From: Aurantibacter crassamenti
GTDB lineage: Bacteria > Bacteroidota > Bacteroidia > Flavobacteriales > Flavobacteriaceae
Reading direction: 5' to 3'
Assembly (NCBI RefSeq): GCF_016811105.1
Contig: NZ_JAFBGM010000001.1
Location: 949,126-1,013,125 of the forward strand
Length of the DNA: 64,000 nt
Shown: piece after piece, positions 1 through 8,130 of the stretch
How positions within the stretch are numbered: the stretch's first letter is position 1
Layout of the letters: each line of letters begins with the position of its first letter
Notes under the pieces: model-generated
The model's database searches: none
What the model saw: the letters and a program-made list of their open reading frames with translations, nothing else
What the model was told of the DNA's origin: nothing
Program-made: the position numbers and the translations under genes

Positions 1-179
1 CAACCGGCAATAAGGCAATTTATTTTAAAGATGCGCAAGAAATGGAAGTGTTGCTAAATAAAATAGAAAACGATGAAAGGCAACAAAAGCTGATTGCAGA
101 ATCGATGAAAGAATTAGCATATAAGCACTATACATGGAAAATAATAAGCCAGAAATATAGCGCCCTTTTTAGTGCTTAA
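1..179 (+). CDS. Glycosyltransferase, C-terminal fragment (cut by window edge)
   Basis: The first 179 bases are open in the frame starting at base 3 and encode 58 residues ending HYTWKIISQKYSALFSA before a TAA stop. A terminal helix of the type 'Y-T-W-x-x-I-x-x-x-Y' is typical of GT-B (family 4-like) glycosyltransferases that build surface polysaccharides. The next gene downstream is a polyprenyl-phosphate sugar-phosphate transferase, which fits a polysaccharide locus. The donor and acceptor cannot be told from this tail. The family call is from the C-terminal motif and context only. Confidence 0.6.
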   Translation, partial: TGNKAIYFKDAQEMEVLLNKIENDERQQKLIAESMKELAYKHYTWKIISQKYSALFSA

Positions 180-260
180 ATAATCTATTTTATGAGGTGT
201 AATCAAAGTTTGAAATAATAGTGGTGTGGTTAAAAATGGATTTTCTATAAGTTTAAAAGA

Positions 261-290
261 TTGAAATTGAACCGCTTTTCCATAACTTTG
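261..290 (+). promoter_or_regulatory. Bacteroidota-type promoter for the WecA-like gene
   Basis: TTG at 261-263, a 19-base spacer, and TAACTTTG at 283-290 match the Bacteroidota primary sigma consensus (TTG-N19-TAnnTTTG). The predicted start of transcription is near 297, giving a leader of about 44 bases before the GTG start at 341. This suggests the downstream gene has its own promoter rather than relying only on the upstream glycosyltransferase. Confidence 0.55.
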
Positions 291-340
291 ACGTAACTTG
301 AATTTTCTGTAAGAATAATCATAACAAATAGTCTTATCCT

Positions 341-1561
341 GTGTTTTTTCTAGAAACAGCCATATTACTTTCATTGGGCGCATTTATGCTGACTTACTTG
401 ACTATACCAAAGATTATTAACGTTGTTGAGTATAGGCGGCTTACAGATGATCCAAATGGGCGTAGTTCTCACGCCAAACGAACGCCAACTCTTGGTGGAG
501 TATCCTTTTTTTATACGCTAATATTTGCACTTTTCTTTATTAGAGATCGAGATGTGTTTGATGAGGCTATATATATTATTCCTGGTTTAACAATTTTATT
601 TATTGTTGGACTTAAAGATGACTTGGTTGTTATTTCTCCAGGCGCTAAGCTTATTGCGCAAGTATTCGCCGTTGCATTTATTTTGGTTAATCCAGGCTTT
701 GTTATAGGTTCACTTAATGGTTTTTTAAATATTAATGAAATACCATATTATCTGTATCTCGTAATTGCTGGTTTTATGATGTTAACCATTATTAACTCAT
801 ATAACCTTATTGATGGTATTGATGGTTTAGCCTCTGTGGTAGGTATGGTAATAATGGTAATTTACACCACTATATTTTATTTAAGTGAAGAATACTTTTT
901 TGCTTTGTTGGCCATTACAATGAATGCAAGCCTAATGGCTTTTTTAGGTTTTAATCTATCTTCAGATAAGAAGATATTCATGGGTGATACAGGTTCATTA
1001 ATGGTTGGGTTTGTAATAAGTATACTTACATTAAAATTCTTAGCACTCAAACCACAAGATTATACTGAAATACCTTTTTTGCTTGAAAATGCACCATTAA
1101 TTGCTATAAGTATTCTTATCGTTCCTCTTTTTGATACAGCTAGGGTATTTGCCATTCGAATTGCTAATAAAAGAGCACCTTTTTCTCCGGATCGTAATCA
1201 TACGCACCATGTATTGATAGATTATTGGGGCTTAAGTCATAAACAGGCTAGTTTCATTATTGGTTGTTTCAACCTAATGTTTGTGATGTTATTTATTGTT
1301 TTAGGAAGTACGGCAAAGAATTTTGGATTAGCTATAATGCTTGTTTCCGTAGTTATTTTATTGGGTTATATATTTTTTAAGTATAACTATAACTTCACAA
1401 CAATGAAACAGAAAATATTGTTGAGAAGGCAGGTTGATAAAATTAAAAGTAAAACGAAAACTAACGAGGCTAAGAGTAATGGAAAACTCAAAGACAAAAA
1501 TGATCATAAGCACAACGTTTATGAAGATGATGTTGAGTCTGAAAATGAAAGAACATATTAA
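341..1561 (+). CDS. Undecaprenyl-phosphate sugar-1-phosphate transferase (MraY/WecA family)
   Basis: This integral membrane enzyme of 406 residues should move a HexNAc-1-phosphate from a UDP-sugar to undecaprenyl phosphate, the first step of a surface polysaccharide. Visible family signatures are KDDLVVISPGAK (the catalytic Asp pair), NSYNLIDGIDGLAS, MGDTGS, and the histidine motif DRNHTHH. About ten hydrophobic helices are present, followed by a Lys/Asn/Glu-rich cytoplasmic tail of roughly 45 residues. The start is GTG; the next ATG at 386 would delete most of the first helix. Lack of the MraY peptidoglycan context and the adjoining polysaccharide genes favour a WecA/TagO-like role. The sugar specificity is unknown. 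Confidence 0.88.
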   Translation: MFFLETAILLSLGAFMLTYLTIPKIINVVEYRRLTDDPNGRSSHAKRTPTLGGVSFFYTLIFALFFIRDRDVFDEAIYIIPGLTILFIVGLKDDLVVISPGAKLIAQVFAVAFILVNPGFVIGSLNGFLNINEIPYYLYLVIAGFMMLTIINSYNLIDGIDGLASVVGMVIMVIYTTIFYLSEEYFFALLAITMNASLMAFLGFNLSSDKKIFMGDTGSLMVGFVISILTLKFLALKPQDYTEIPFLLENAPLIAISILIVPLFDTARVFAIRIANKRAPFSPDRNHTHHVLIDYWGLSHKQASFIIGCFNLMFVMLFIVLGSTAKNFGLAIMLVSVVILLGYIFFKYNYNFTTMKQKILLRRQVDKIKSKTKTNEAKSNGKLKDKNDHKHNVYEDDVESENERTY

Positions 1562-1689
1562 TTAGGTTGTTAATTGACACTTTGCCCAATATCTTTGTTT
1601 TTAAGCCATATTATTTTGTAGGATTTTATTTCGCGTTTACATTTACTTTCCTAATATAATAGAAGAACCCATTTTATCTTAATTACACC

Positions 1690-2676
1690 ATGAAGAAAGT
1701 TTTAATTACTGGCGCAGCCGGATTTTTAGGGTCACATCTTTGCGACCGATTTATAAAGGAAGGTTTCCACGTCATTGCGATGGATAATTTAATAACAGGT
1801 GATTTAAAGAATATTGAACATTTGTTCAAACTTGAAAACTTCGAGTATTATCATCATGATGTAACAAAATTTGTTCACGTACCCGGTGATTTAGATTATA
1901 TATTACATTTTGCATCTCCTGCAAGTCCTATAGATTATTTAAAAATACCTATTCAGACGTTGAAAGTAGGGGCTTTGGGTACACACAACCTTTTAGGTTT
2001 AGCCAAAGAAAAAAATGCAAGAATTCTTATAGCATCTACTTCAGAGATTTATGGAGACCCACTGGTACACCCACAAACAGAAGAGTATTATGGCAATGTA
2101 AATACAATCGGTCCACGAGGTGTCTATGATGAAGCGAAACGTTTTCAGGAGTCTATTACTATGGCCTATCATCGTTTTCACGGAGTAGAAACGCGTATCG
2201 TCCGTATTTTTAATACATATGGACCTAGAATGCGATTAAATGACGGTCGTGTAATTCCGGCATTCATGGGGCAAGCATTACGAGGTGAAGATTTAACCGT
2301 TTTTGGTGATGGTTCACAAACACGCTCATTTTGCTATGTTGATGATGAGGTGGAAGGTATCTATCGCTTATTGATGAGTGATTATAGTAACCCGGTTAAT
2401 ATTGGTAATCCGCATGAAATTACAATTAGTGATTTTGCAGAGGAAATTATTAAACTCACAGGTACAGATCAAAAAGTTATTTACAAAGATCTACCGCAAG
2501 ATGACCCAATGCAACGTCAACCAGATATTTCTAAGGCTAAAAGTATTTTAGGTTGGGAACCAAAAGTTGGAAGAGAAGAAGGAATGAGGAAAACCTTTGA
2601 GTATTTTAAATCGTTGTCACAAGAAGATTTATTAAAGACAGAACATAGAGATTTCGCTGATAGAAACAAGAATTAG
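1690..2676 (+). CDS. UDP-glucuronate decarboxylase / UDP-xylose synthase-like extended SDR
   Basis: A 328-residue NAD-dependent nucleotide-sugar epimerase/dehydratase. The N-terminal Rossmann motif GAAGFLG (residues 8-14), the STSE segment near 117-119, and the catalytic Tyr146-x3-Lys150 (in [11 protein letters not shown]) are intact. The segment '[13 protein letters not shown]' and the '[11 protein letters not shown]' motif are typical of UXS, which oxidises and decarboxylates UDP-glucuronate to UDP-xylose. It lies 128 bases after the WecA-like gene and ends in a perfect terminator, so it is the last gene of the polysaccharide locus in this window. Another UDP-sugar-4,6-type SDR activity is possible but less likely. 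Confidence 0.87.
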   Translation: MKKVLITGAAGFLGSHLCDRFIKEGFHVIAMDNLITGDLKNIEHLFKLENFEYYHHDVTKFVHVPGDLDYILHFASPASPIDYLKIPIQTLKVGALGTHNLLGLAKEKNARILIASTSEIYGDPLVHPQTEEYYGNVNTIGPRGVYDEAKRFQESITMAYHRFHGVETRIVRIFNTYGPRMRLNDGRVIPAFMGQALRGEDLTVFGDGSQTRSFCYVDDEVEGIYRLLMSDYSNPVNIGNPHEITISDFAEEIIKLTGTDQKVIYKDLPQDDPMQRQPDISKAKSILGWEPKVGREEGMRKTFEYFKSLSQEDLLKTEHRDFADRNKN

Positions 2677-2698
2677 ATAAGTATTTTAGAATTGTTTT

Positions 2699-2740
2699 AA
2701 TGGGTTTTGGAATTTTAATTCCAAAACCCATTATTTTTTA
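2699..2740 (+). terminator. Rho-independent terminator after the UXS-like gene
   Basis: A perfect 16-bp inverted repeat (2699-2714 and 2717-2732, TT between) is followed by ATTTTTTA. It begins 22 bases after the stop codon and closes the polysaccharide transcription unit. Confidence 0.85.
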
Positions 2741-2798
2741 TGACCCCACCTAAAATTGGGTTCAGTTACCATAAAATATACGGCTATGTAATGTTATT

Positions 2799-2816
2799 AA
2801 AATCGTATACGATTTT
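2799..2816. promoter_or_regulatory. 18-bp perfect palindrome in the purD upstream region
   Basis: AAAATCGTATACGATTTT is perfectly self-complementary around GTATAC. It lies about 220 bases upstream of purD in a 290-base gap that otherwise shows only the terminator and a promoter. A dimeric repressor site is plausible but the distance from purD argues against direct control; nothing else is known about it. The rest of the gap (2741-3010) holds no gene I can support. Confidence 0.3.
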
Positions 2817-3010
2817 TAAGAAGCCTAGTAAATTGTCGTGTTAACAGACTTTTATTACAAAATAAGGTGTTTTGAATTGAATCTATTATGGCGTATAATC
2901 TAAAAAGGTAAAACAGTCGATTTCTTACTTTTTTGCCACAAATAGTAGCTTAAATTTTAAAAGTTTTCAAAATAAAGTTGAGCCCAGTTCGCATTTATTC
3001 TGAATAGGAT

Positions 3011-3018
3011 TATTTTTG
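3011..3018 (+). promoter_or_regulatory. Probable -7 element of the purD promoter
   Basis: TATTTTTG at 3011-3018 matches TAnnTTTG. Transcription would start near 3024, giving a very short leader before the ATG at 3036. The -33 box is weak (TTCG near 2988). Confidence 0.4.
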
Positions 3019-3035
3019 CCTAAATTTTCTACAAA

Positions 3036-4307
3036 ATGAATATTCTTATTCTTGGTTCAGGTGGTCGCGAACATGCAATAGCTTGGAAACTCAATCAAAG
3101 CTCAAAATGTAAAAACTTATTTGTTGCACCAGGTAACGCTGGTACCGCTTCAATTGCTCAAAATATTCCGATTGGTGTAAACGATTTCGAAAAAATTGAA
3201 GAAGTAGTTCTGAAAAATGCTATTGATTTGGTTGTTGTTGGCCCAGAAGACCCATTAGTAAATGGTGTTCATGATTATTTTTTAAATAACGATAAGTTGG
3301 TCAACATACCTGTAATCGGTCCGCAAAAAGCAGCTGCACAGCTTGAGGGCAGTAAAGAGTTTGCAAAAGAATTTATGGTAAGGCATAATATTCCAACCGC
3401 TGCTTATGAAAGTTTTACAGTAGATAATCTTGAAGATGGCTATTCTTTTTTGGAAAAGCTAAAAGCCCCATATGTTCTTAAAGCAGACGGTTTGGCCGCA
3501 GGTAAGGGTGTTTTAATATTGAATGATTTAGAAGAGGCCAAACAAGAATTACGAGCAATGCTTCAAGATGCAAAGTTTGGTAAGGCCAGTACTACAGTGG
3601 TAATTGAAGAGTTTTTATCTGGTATTGAGTTGAGTGTTTTTGTGTTAACAGATGGCGAAGGTTATAAGGTTTTACCAACGGCAAAAGATTACAAGCGAAT
3701 TGGCGAAGGTGATACAGGCTTAAATACAGGAGGTATGGGAGCGATTTCTCCGGTTCCCTTCACTAATGCTGATTTTATGAATAAAATCCACGAGAGAGTC
3801 GTTAAACCGACTGTGGAAGGACTCAAGACTGACTCGCTCCCCTACAAAGGGTTTATTTTTATAGGATTAATCAAAGTTGGTGATGATCCGTTTGTAATTG
3901 AATATAACGTTCGTTTAGGTGATCCAGAAACCGAGGTAGTGATTCCACGTATTAAAAATGATTTAGTTGAAGTGTTTCAAGCCGTTGCTGAGCAAAAACT
4001 AGATTCCATTGATTTGCAGATTGATGAGCGCACAGCTACTACGGTTATGGCTGTTTCAGGTGGTTACCCTGGGGCGTATGAAAAAGGAAAAGAAATAACT
4101 GGCTTTGAAACAATTGAAGATTCAATAGTTTTTCATGCTGGCACCAAAATTGAAAATGATAAAGTAGTAACTAACGGTGGTAGGGTTTTAGCAGTGACAT
4201 CCTACGGTAATGATTTTAAAGAAGCACTAAAAAAATCCTATGAAAATATAGAAAAACTACATTTTGATAGGATCAATTATCGTAAAGATATTGGGTTCGA
4301 TTTATAA
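3036..4307 (+). CDS. purD: Phosphoribosylamine--glycine ligase
   Basis: The 423-residue protein catalyses the ATP-dependent joining of phosphoribosylamine and glycine, the second step of purine synthesis. It begins with the PurD signature LGSGGREHAIAWKL and carries ATP-grasp features such as KADGLAAGKGV, EEFLSGIELSVF, and YNVRLGDPETE in the metal-binding region. Length is normal for the family. It stands alone, not in a pur operon, as is common in Bacteroidota. Its stop codon overlaps by six bases the end of the convergent small membrane gene at 4302-4526. Confidence 0.97.
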   Translation: MNILILGSGGREHAIAWKLNQSSKCKNLFVAPGNAGTASIAQNIPIGVNDFEKIEEVVLKNAIDLVVVGPEDPLVNGVHDYFLNNDKLVNIPVIGPQKAAAQLEGSKEFAKEFMVRHNIPTAAYESFTVDNLEDGYSFLEKLKAPYVLKADGLAAGKGVLILNDLEEAKQELRAMLQDAKFGKASTTVVIEEFLSGIELSVFVLTDGEGYKVLPTAKDYKRIGEGDTGLNTGGMGAISPVPFTNADFMNKIHERVVKPTVEGLKTDSLPYKGFIFIGLIKVGDDPFVIEYNVRLGDPETEVVIPRIKNDLVEVFQAVAEQKLDSIDLQIDERTATTVMAVSGGYPGAYEKGKEITGFETIEDSIVFHAGTKIENDKVVTNGGRVLAVTSYGNDFKEALKKSYENIEKLHFDRINYRKDIGFDL

Positions 4308-4526
4308 GTACGAGTGCGAACTAATGCTTTTGTCTTCTTCGTTATTATCGTCATATTGCTTTAACTGCAACATCCAGTAGACGAAAGCTACCATACCAAT
4401 AATTGCAAGTATCCAGTTTACAGTATTTGCTGCCCACCAATTCTCCATAAAACGGAAAAAATCATAAGGCATAAACAGAACGTTTACAAATAAATCATTA
4501 ATACCTTCGAAAAAAGAACGCCACAT
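4302..4526 (-). CDS. Small membrane protein (DUF6341-like)
   Basis: A 74-residue protein with an amphipathic, aromatic N-terminal half (WRSFFEGINDLF), one clear transmembrane segment at about residues 34-53, and an acidic tail (DDNNEEDK). Proteins like this sit next to purD in flavobacteria and are called DUF6341, sometimes misnamed uracil phosphoribosyltransferase; it has no phosphoribosyltransferase motif. The assignment to DUF6341 is from memory of the family. It converges on purD with a six-base overlap (4302-4307) and no terminator between them. Function unknown. Confidence 0.7.
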   Translation of the reverse strand: MWRSFFEGINDLFVNVLFMPYDFFRFMENWWAANTVNWILAIIGMVAFVYWMLQLKQYDDNNEEDKSISSHSYL

Positions 4527-4606
4527 ATTTTTTTATTTTGAATTAGAGCTCTTCAAGAAGCTCTGTGTATTGACTATATTTGAACACAAAAGTATAAAAT
4601 CCTCAG

Positions 4607-5548
4607 ATGATTCAAAGCATTTTTGGGAAAACTAAGCCAATAAATTTTATTATTGTTCTAACGTTTCTCTTCTTTTTTTATTGGTTGATACAGTTTTACA
4701 TGTTTGAGAATGGCTTTAACATTGCTCAAACACTACTTCAGGTGGGTGTTTTAGGGGTGTTGATGGTTAGTTTTGTTTTGGTAAACTTTATAGTCAAAAG
4801 AAATAAGATGACTGGCTTAAATTCATTTGCAATATTATTTTATGTGCTTTTGATGGTCGTTTTTCCAGAATCATTGGCTGACAATTATGCAATAGGGGCC
4901 AGTTTTTGTATGCTTTTAGCATTGCGAAGGTTAATAAGTCTACGATCATTAAAAAATATTAAACTCAAGGTTTTTGATGCTACAATATGGGTTATGGTAG
5001 CAAGTTTATGTTATGATTGGGCCGTTTTGTATTTGGCTTTAGTGCTAATCGCTATATATATTTATGAGCCAAAAAATATTAGAAATTGGATGGTGCCTTT
5101 TGCGGGTGTCTTCACTTTTTTTATGATTGCCTACGCAATTACAATATTATCAGGCAATAAAGATTTGCTTTGGGAGCACTACAATTTTGAATTTGACTTT
5201 AAGTCGTCTCGTTTTATGGATATTGTTAAAAGTGCCAAACGAGTGATTTATATGATTTTAATATGTATTACCGGTTTAATGTCATTTTTTAAATTATCAA
5301 AAGTGGGGGTCGGAAAAATAGTAACGCTGCGTCTTGTAGCGCTTTCTTTCGTTATTGGACTCGTTCTTGAAATACTGCTTTCAGGTACTGAAAGTCACCC
5401 ATTAATGCTTACTTTTTTTCCAGCGGTTGTTTTCTTGACCAACTATGTTGAATCAATTAACAAACCCAACATCAAAGAAATTGTATTAATGGTGTCAATT
5501 TTTGTCCCATTTTTGGTGTTTGCTGCGGATATAATACTTATCAAATAA
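4607..5548 (+). CDS. Polytopic membrane protein (DUF6427-like)
   Basis: The 313-residue protein has about nine to ten hydrophobic helices and starts MIQSIFGKTKPINFIIVL, the conserved opening of the flavobacterial DUF6427 family. It has no recognisable catalytic motif. The divergent small membrane gene begins 80 bases upstream, and the DUF4254 gene follows after 27 bases on the same strand, so it probably heads an operon with the DUF4254 and GT9 genes. That context suggests a role in envelope or glycan assembly, but this is inference. Confidence 0.75.
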   Translation: MIQSIFGKTKPINFIIVLTFLFFFYWLIQFYMFENGFNIAQTLLQVGVLGVLMVSFVLVNFIVKRNKMTGLNSFAILFYVLLMVVFPESLADNYAIGASFCMLLALRRLISLRSLKNIKLKVFDATIWVMVASLCYDWAVLYLALVLIAIYIYEPKNIRNWMVPFAGVFTFFMIAYAITILSGNKDLLWEHYNFEFDFKSSRFMDIVKSAKRVIYMILICITGLMSFFKLSKVGVGKIVTLRLVALSFVIGLVLEILLSGTESHPLMLTFFPAVVFLTNYVESINKPNIKEIVLMVSIFVPFLVFAADIILIK

Positions 5549-5575
5549 AGCTATATTTGTCAAAAGAAGTCAATT

Positions 5576-6178
5576 ATGTTTAGCGAACACGCATTTTCAA
5601 TTTTTGAAGAAAGTATTGCCAAGTATCATATCATTGATGATGTGTATCAAGATTTTAGTAATCCGTATAATGTGGATGAAATCGATCATTTACTTTATCG
5701 AAAAAACTGGATAGATACCGTACAATGGCATTATGAAGATATTATTCGTGATCCAAATATTGATCCAGTTGCAGCCTTAGACTTAAAGCGTAAAATTGAT
5801 GCAAGTAATCAAGATCGCACAGATTTAGTGGAGTATGTTGACGGTTATTTTCTTAAAAAATACCAATCGGTTGAAATAAAGGATACCGCAACTATAAATA
5901 CGGAAAGCCCCGCCTGGGCCATTGATCGCCTTTCTATTTTGGCATTAAAAATTTATCATATGCGTGAAGAAGCAGAACGAAAAGATGCTGCTTTAGAGCA
6001 TAAAGAGAAATGTGCGCAAAAATTAAATGTGCTTTTAGAGCAAAAGAAAGACCTTTCTACAGCTATAGATCAATTGATATCAGATATAGAATCAGGTAAA
6101 AAATACATGAAGGTCTATAAACAGATGAAAATGTATAATGATGAAGAATTAAACCCAGTTCTTCGTGGCACCAAGTGA
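5576..6178 (+). CDS. DUF4254 domain protein
   Basis: A soluble, largely helical protein of 200 residues with a charged coiled-coil-like C-terminal third (about residues 135-185, including HMREEAERKDAALEHKEK). It matches my recollection of DUF4254, a Bacteroidota family routinely found immediately before a family 9 glycosyltransferase. Here its TGA stop overlaps the GTG start of that gene by four bases (GTGA), so the two are translationally coupled. No catalytic motif is visible. A partner or chaperone role for the GT9 enzyme is a reasonable guess, not shown. Confidence 0.8.
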   Translation: MFSEHAFSIFEESIAKYHIIDDVYQDFSNPYNVDEIDHLLYRKNWIDTVQWHYEDIIRDPNIDPVAALDLKRKIDASNQDRTDLVEYVDGYFLKKYQSVEIKDTATINTESPAWAIDRLSILALKIYHMREEAERKDAALEHKEKCAQKLNVLLEQKKDLSTAIDQLISDIESGKKYMKVYKQMKMYNDEELNPVLRGTK

Positions 6179-7218
6179 AAAAAGACGTCTCGCATATTCT
6201 AGTAATCCGACTTTCTGCTATGGGCGATGTCGCAATGACAGTTCCTGTATTAACGGCGCTTACTAGAACATATCCCAATGTTAAAATTACTTTTTTAACA
6301 CGAGCTTTTTTCGAACCTATTTTTGAGCAGATTCCTAATGTTAGTATGTATGCTGCAGACGTAAAAGGGAGGCATAAAGGCGTTTTTGGCTTGTGGCGCT
6401 TGTATAAAGAGCTTAGAAGTTTGAATATAGATGCTGTTGCCGATTTACATAATGTGCTTCGAAGTAATATTTTACGCCGATATTTTAGCTTTACAGATAT
6501 TCCATTTGAGCAATTAGATAAAGGAAGAACTGAAAAAAAGGCGCTTACATCGTTAAAAAACAAAAAATTTCATGGGCCTTTAAAATCTACACATCAACGG
6601 TATGCAGATGTATTTGATGCGCTTGGTTTTTCTTTAGATTTGGCACAAGTAATGCCCATTCAAAGAATTTCACTTTCAGATTTTACTGATAATTTACTGA
6701 GTGAACCAGCTAAAATTAAAATAGGAATAGCCCCTTTTGCGGCTTTTCAAGGCAAAATGTATCCTATTGAATTAATGGAAGAGGTTATTGAAGAGCTCAA
6801 TAAAAACAACGCTTACCAACTTTTATTCTTCGGAGGTGGTAAGGATGAAATAGAAAAGCTGAATGCTTTTGAGGCTAAATTTGAAAATGGAACAAATTGC
6901 GCCGGAAAATTATCTTTTAAGGAAGAACTTGCGTTAATCTCAAACTTAGATGTGATGCTTGCCATGGACAGCGGAAATGGTCATTTAGCTGCAATATATG
7001 GTATTCCTGTAGTTACACTATGGGGTGTTACCCACCCCTATGCAGGGTTTTATCCTTTTAATTATGGAAAAAATAAATCACTAATGGCTGATCGAGGAGC
7101 TTATCCACTAATACCAACTTCGGTTTACGGAAACAAAGTGCCTAAAGGATATGAACGCGTTATGGAAGCTATTAGTCCAACTGAAATTGTTCAGAGTATC
7201 AATGAACTACTTAGCTAA
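6175..7218 (+). CDS. Glycosyltransferase family 9 (heptosyltransferase-like)
   Basis: The 347-residue GT-B enzyme opens with ILVIRLSAMGDVAMTVPVL, the family 9 acceptor-side signature, and has the donor-binding region LDVMLAMDSGNGHLAAIYG with the following PVVTLWG. Such enzymes add heptose or related sugars to the lipooligosaccharide inner core at the cytoplasmic face of the inner membrane. It starts at GTG overlapping the DUF4254 stop. It converges on the TetR gene with only 13 bases between stops and no visible terminator. The sugar transferred is unknown. Confidence 0.88.
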   Translation: MKKDVSHILVIRLSAMGDVAMTVPVLTALTRTYPNVKITFLTRAFFEPIFEQIPNVSMYAADVKGRHKGVFGLWRLYKELRSLNIDAVADLHNVLRSNILRRYFSFTDIPFEQLDKGRTEKKALTSLKNKKFHGPLKSTHQRYADVFDALGFSLDLAQVMPIQRISLSDFTDNLLSEPAKIKIGIAPFAAFQGKMYPIELMEEVIEELNKNNAYQLLFFGGGKDEIEKLNAFEAKFENGTNCAGKLSFKEELALISNLDVMLAMDSGNGHLAAIYGIPVVTLWGVTHPYAGFYPFNYGKNKSLMADRGAYPLIPTSVYGNKVPKGYERVMEAISPTEIVQSINELLS

Positions 7219-7231
7219 TCTAATAGACCTT

Positions 7232-7852
7232 CTACAATACAGGTTGCTTATTCTCAATCGATTTTAAAAATACTCTTAATTGAGACATAAACCTGTATTT
7301 TCGTGCGCTAGGTGCAGTTTCAACCATTAAAGTACGAACACCCATAAAAGAACTCATAATAAACAATGCTACACCCTCTGCATCAGCATGACGATCAATA
7401 TGACCTTCAAATTTGCCGCGTTGTATAACAGAGACAAGGTTTACTTCCCAAATTCTAATGATATCATTTAAGTGTTTCATTATTTTTGGATTTCTACCAT
7501 TAAATTCACCTATAAAGTTGCCAAGAACAAATCCGAAATCCATTTCATTATGAACGGCCGTTTCTAAGGCATCATCATAGCACTTCATAATAAGGTCAGT
7601 AGTATTTGAGTGTCCTTCAACTGGCTCAATAAGCATGCTGTATACTTTACGCACCAATAAGTTCTCTATTATTTGAATAAAAAAATCTTCTTTAGAATCA
7701 AAATGGTAGTAAAAAGCACCTTTAGATAAATCTAGCTCTTTTAAAATATCATCTACACTTGTATTATAGAATCCATTTTTATAAAAAAGTTCAAGACCAG
7801 TAACTTGCATTCTTTGCATGGTTGCCATGCGTTTAATATTTTTCTGCATCAT
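7232..7852 (-). CDS. TetR/AcrR family transcriptional regulator
   Basis: About 206 residues. The N-terminal helix-turn-helix reads GLELFYKNGFYNTSVDDILK followed by LSKGAFYYHFDSKEDFF, the standard TetR recognition helix; the C-terminal ligand domain is helical. The open frame extends to a TTG at 7873, but ATGs at 7852 and 7849 are better starts. A terminator (8083-8117) separates it from the upstream arsM gene, and a perfect operator-like palindrome lies about 140 bases upstream, so it is probably its own autoregulated unit. Whether it senses arsenicals, or controls the neighbouring operon, is unknown. Confidence 0.88.
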   Translation of the reverse strand: MMQKNIKRMATMQRMQVTGLELFYKNGFYNTSVDDILKELDLSKGAFYYHFDSKEDFFIQIIENLLVRKVYSMLIEPVEGHSNTTDLIMKCYDDALETAVHNEMDFGFVLGNFIGEFNGRNPKIMKHLNDIIRIWEVNLVSVIQRGKFEGHIDRHADAEGVALFIMSSFMGVRTLMVETAPSARKYRFMSQLRVFLKSIENKQPVL

Positions 7853-7994
7853 TTCAAGATTTAAGTAAACCAACTGTTTGGTTATATATAGAACCCTTGA
7901 ACTGATGCTATTTCTTTAGTGAAACGTTATGTGGTAGAAATAATCGATGAAAATGAATATTTGACCATAATTTTTAGACTTGTAAATTCTACAA

Positions 7995-8008
7995 ACCGAC
8001 GAGTCGGT
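7995..8008. promoter_or_regulatory. TetR-type operator palindrome
   Basis: ACCGAC-GA-GTCGGT is a perfect 6+6 inverted repeat with a 2-bp centre, the shape and size expected for a TetR-family dimer. On the minus strand it is preceded by TTG and followed 17 bases later by TAGAATTT, a degraded -33/-7 pair, so the operator would sit inside the tetR promoter. Similar but degenerate sites occur elsewhere in the window (18651, 18778, 38064, 59954). Confidence 0.6.
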
Positions 8009-8082
8009 CAATACATCCGATAAAAGGAAAATGGGAAGAAAAATCAACTCCTGCCCGATGGTTTAATCCTAATATTAAGCAT

Positions 8083-8117
8083 AAAAAAACCGTACTATTT
8101 ATGTGATAATACGGTTT
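8083..8117 (-). terminator. Terminator of the arsenosugar operon
   Basis: On the minus strand the stem (8110-8117 with 8087-8094, extended by a second short pairing inside) is followed by seven T residues. It begins 14 bases after the arsM stop codon and separates arsM from tetR. Confidence 0.75.
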
Positions 8118-8130
8118 AAGATTTAGTTTA

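Noticed and set aside
2742-2770. Sequence TGACCCCACCTAAAATTGGG, resembling the end of an IS3-type element
   Set aside because: No transposase, opposite end or target duplication is visible within the window; too short to support.
6063-6563. Minus-strand frame of 166 codons across DUF4254 and GT9
   Set aside because: It overlaps the coupled junction of two well-supported genes on the other strand.
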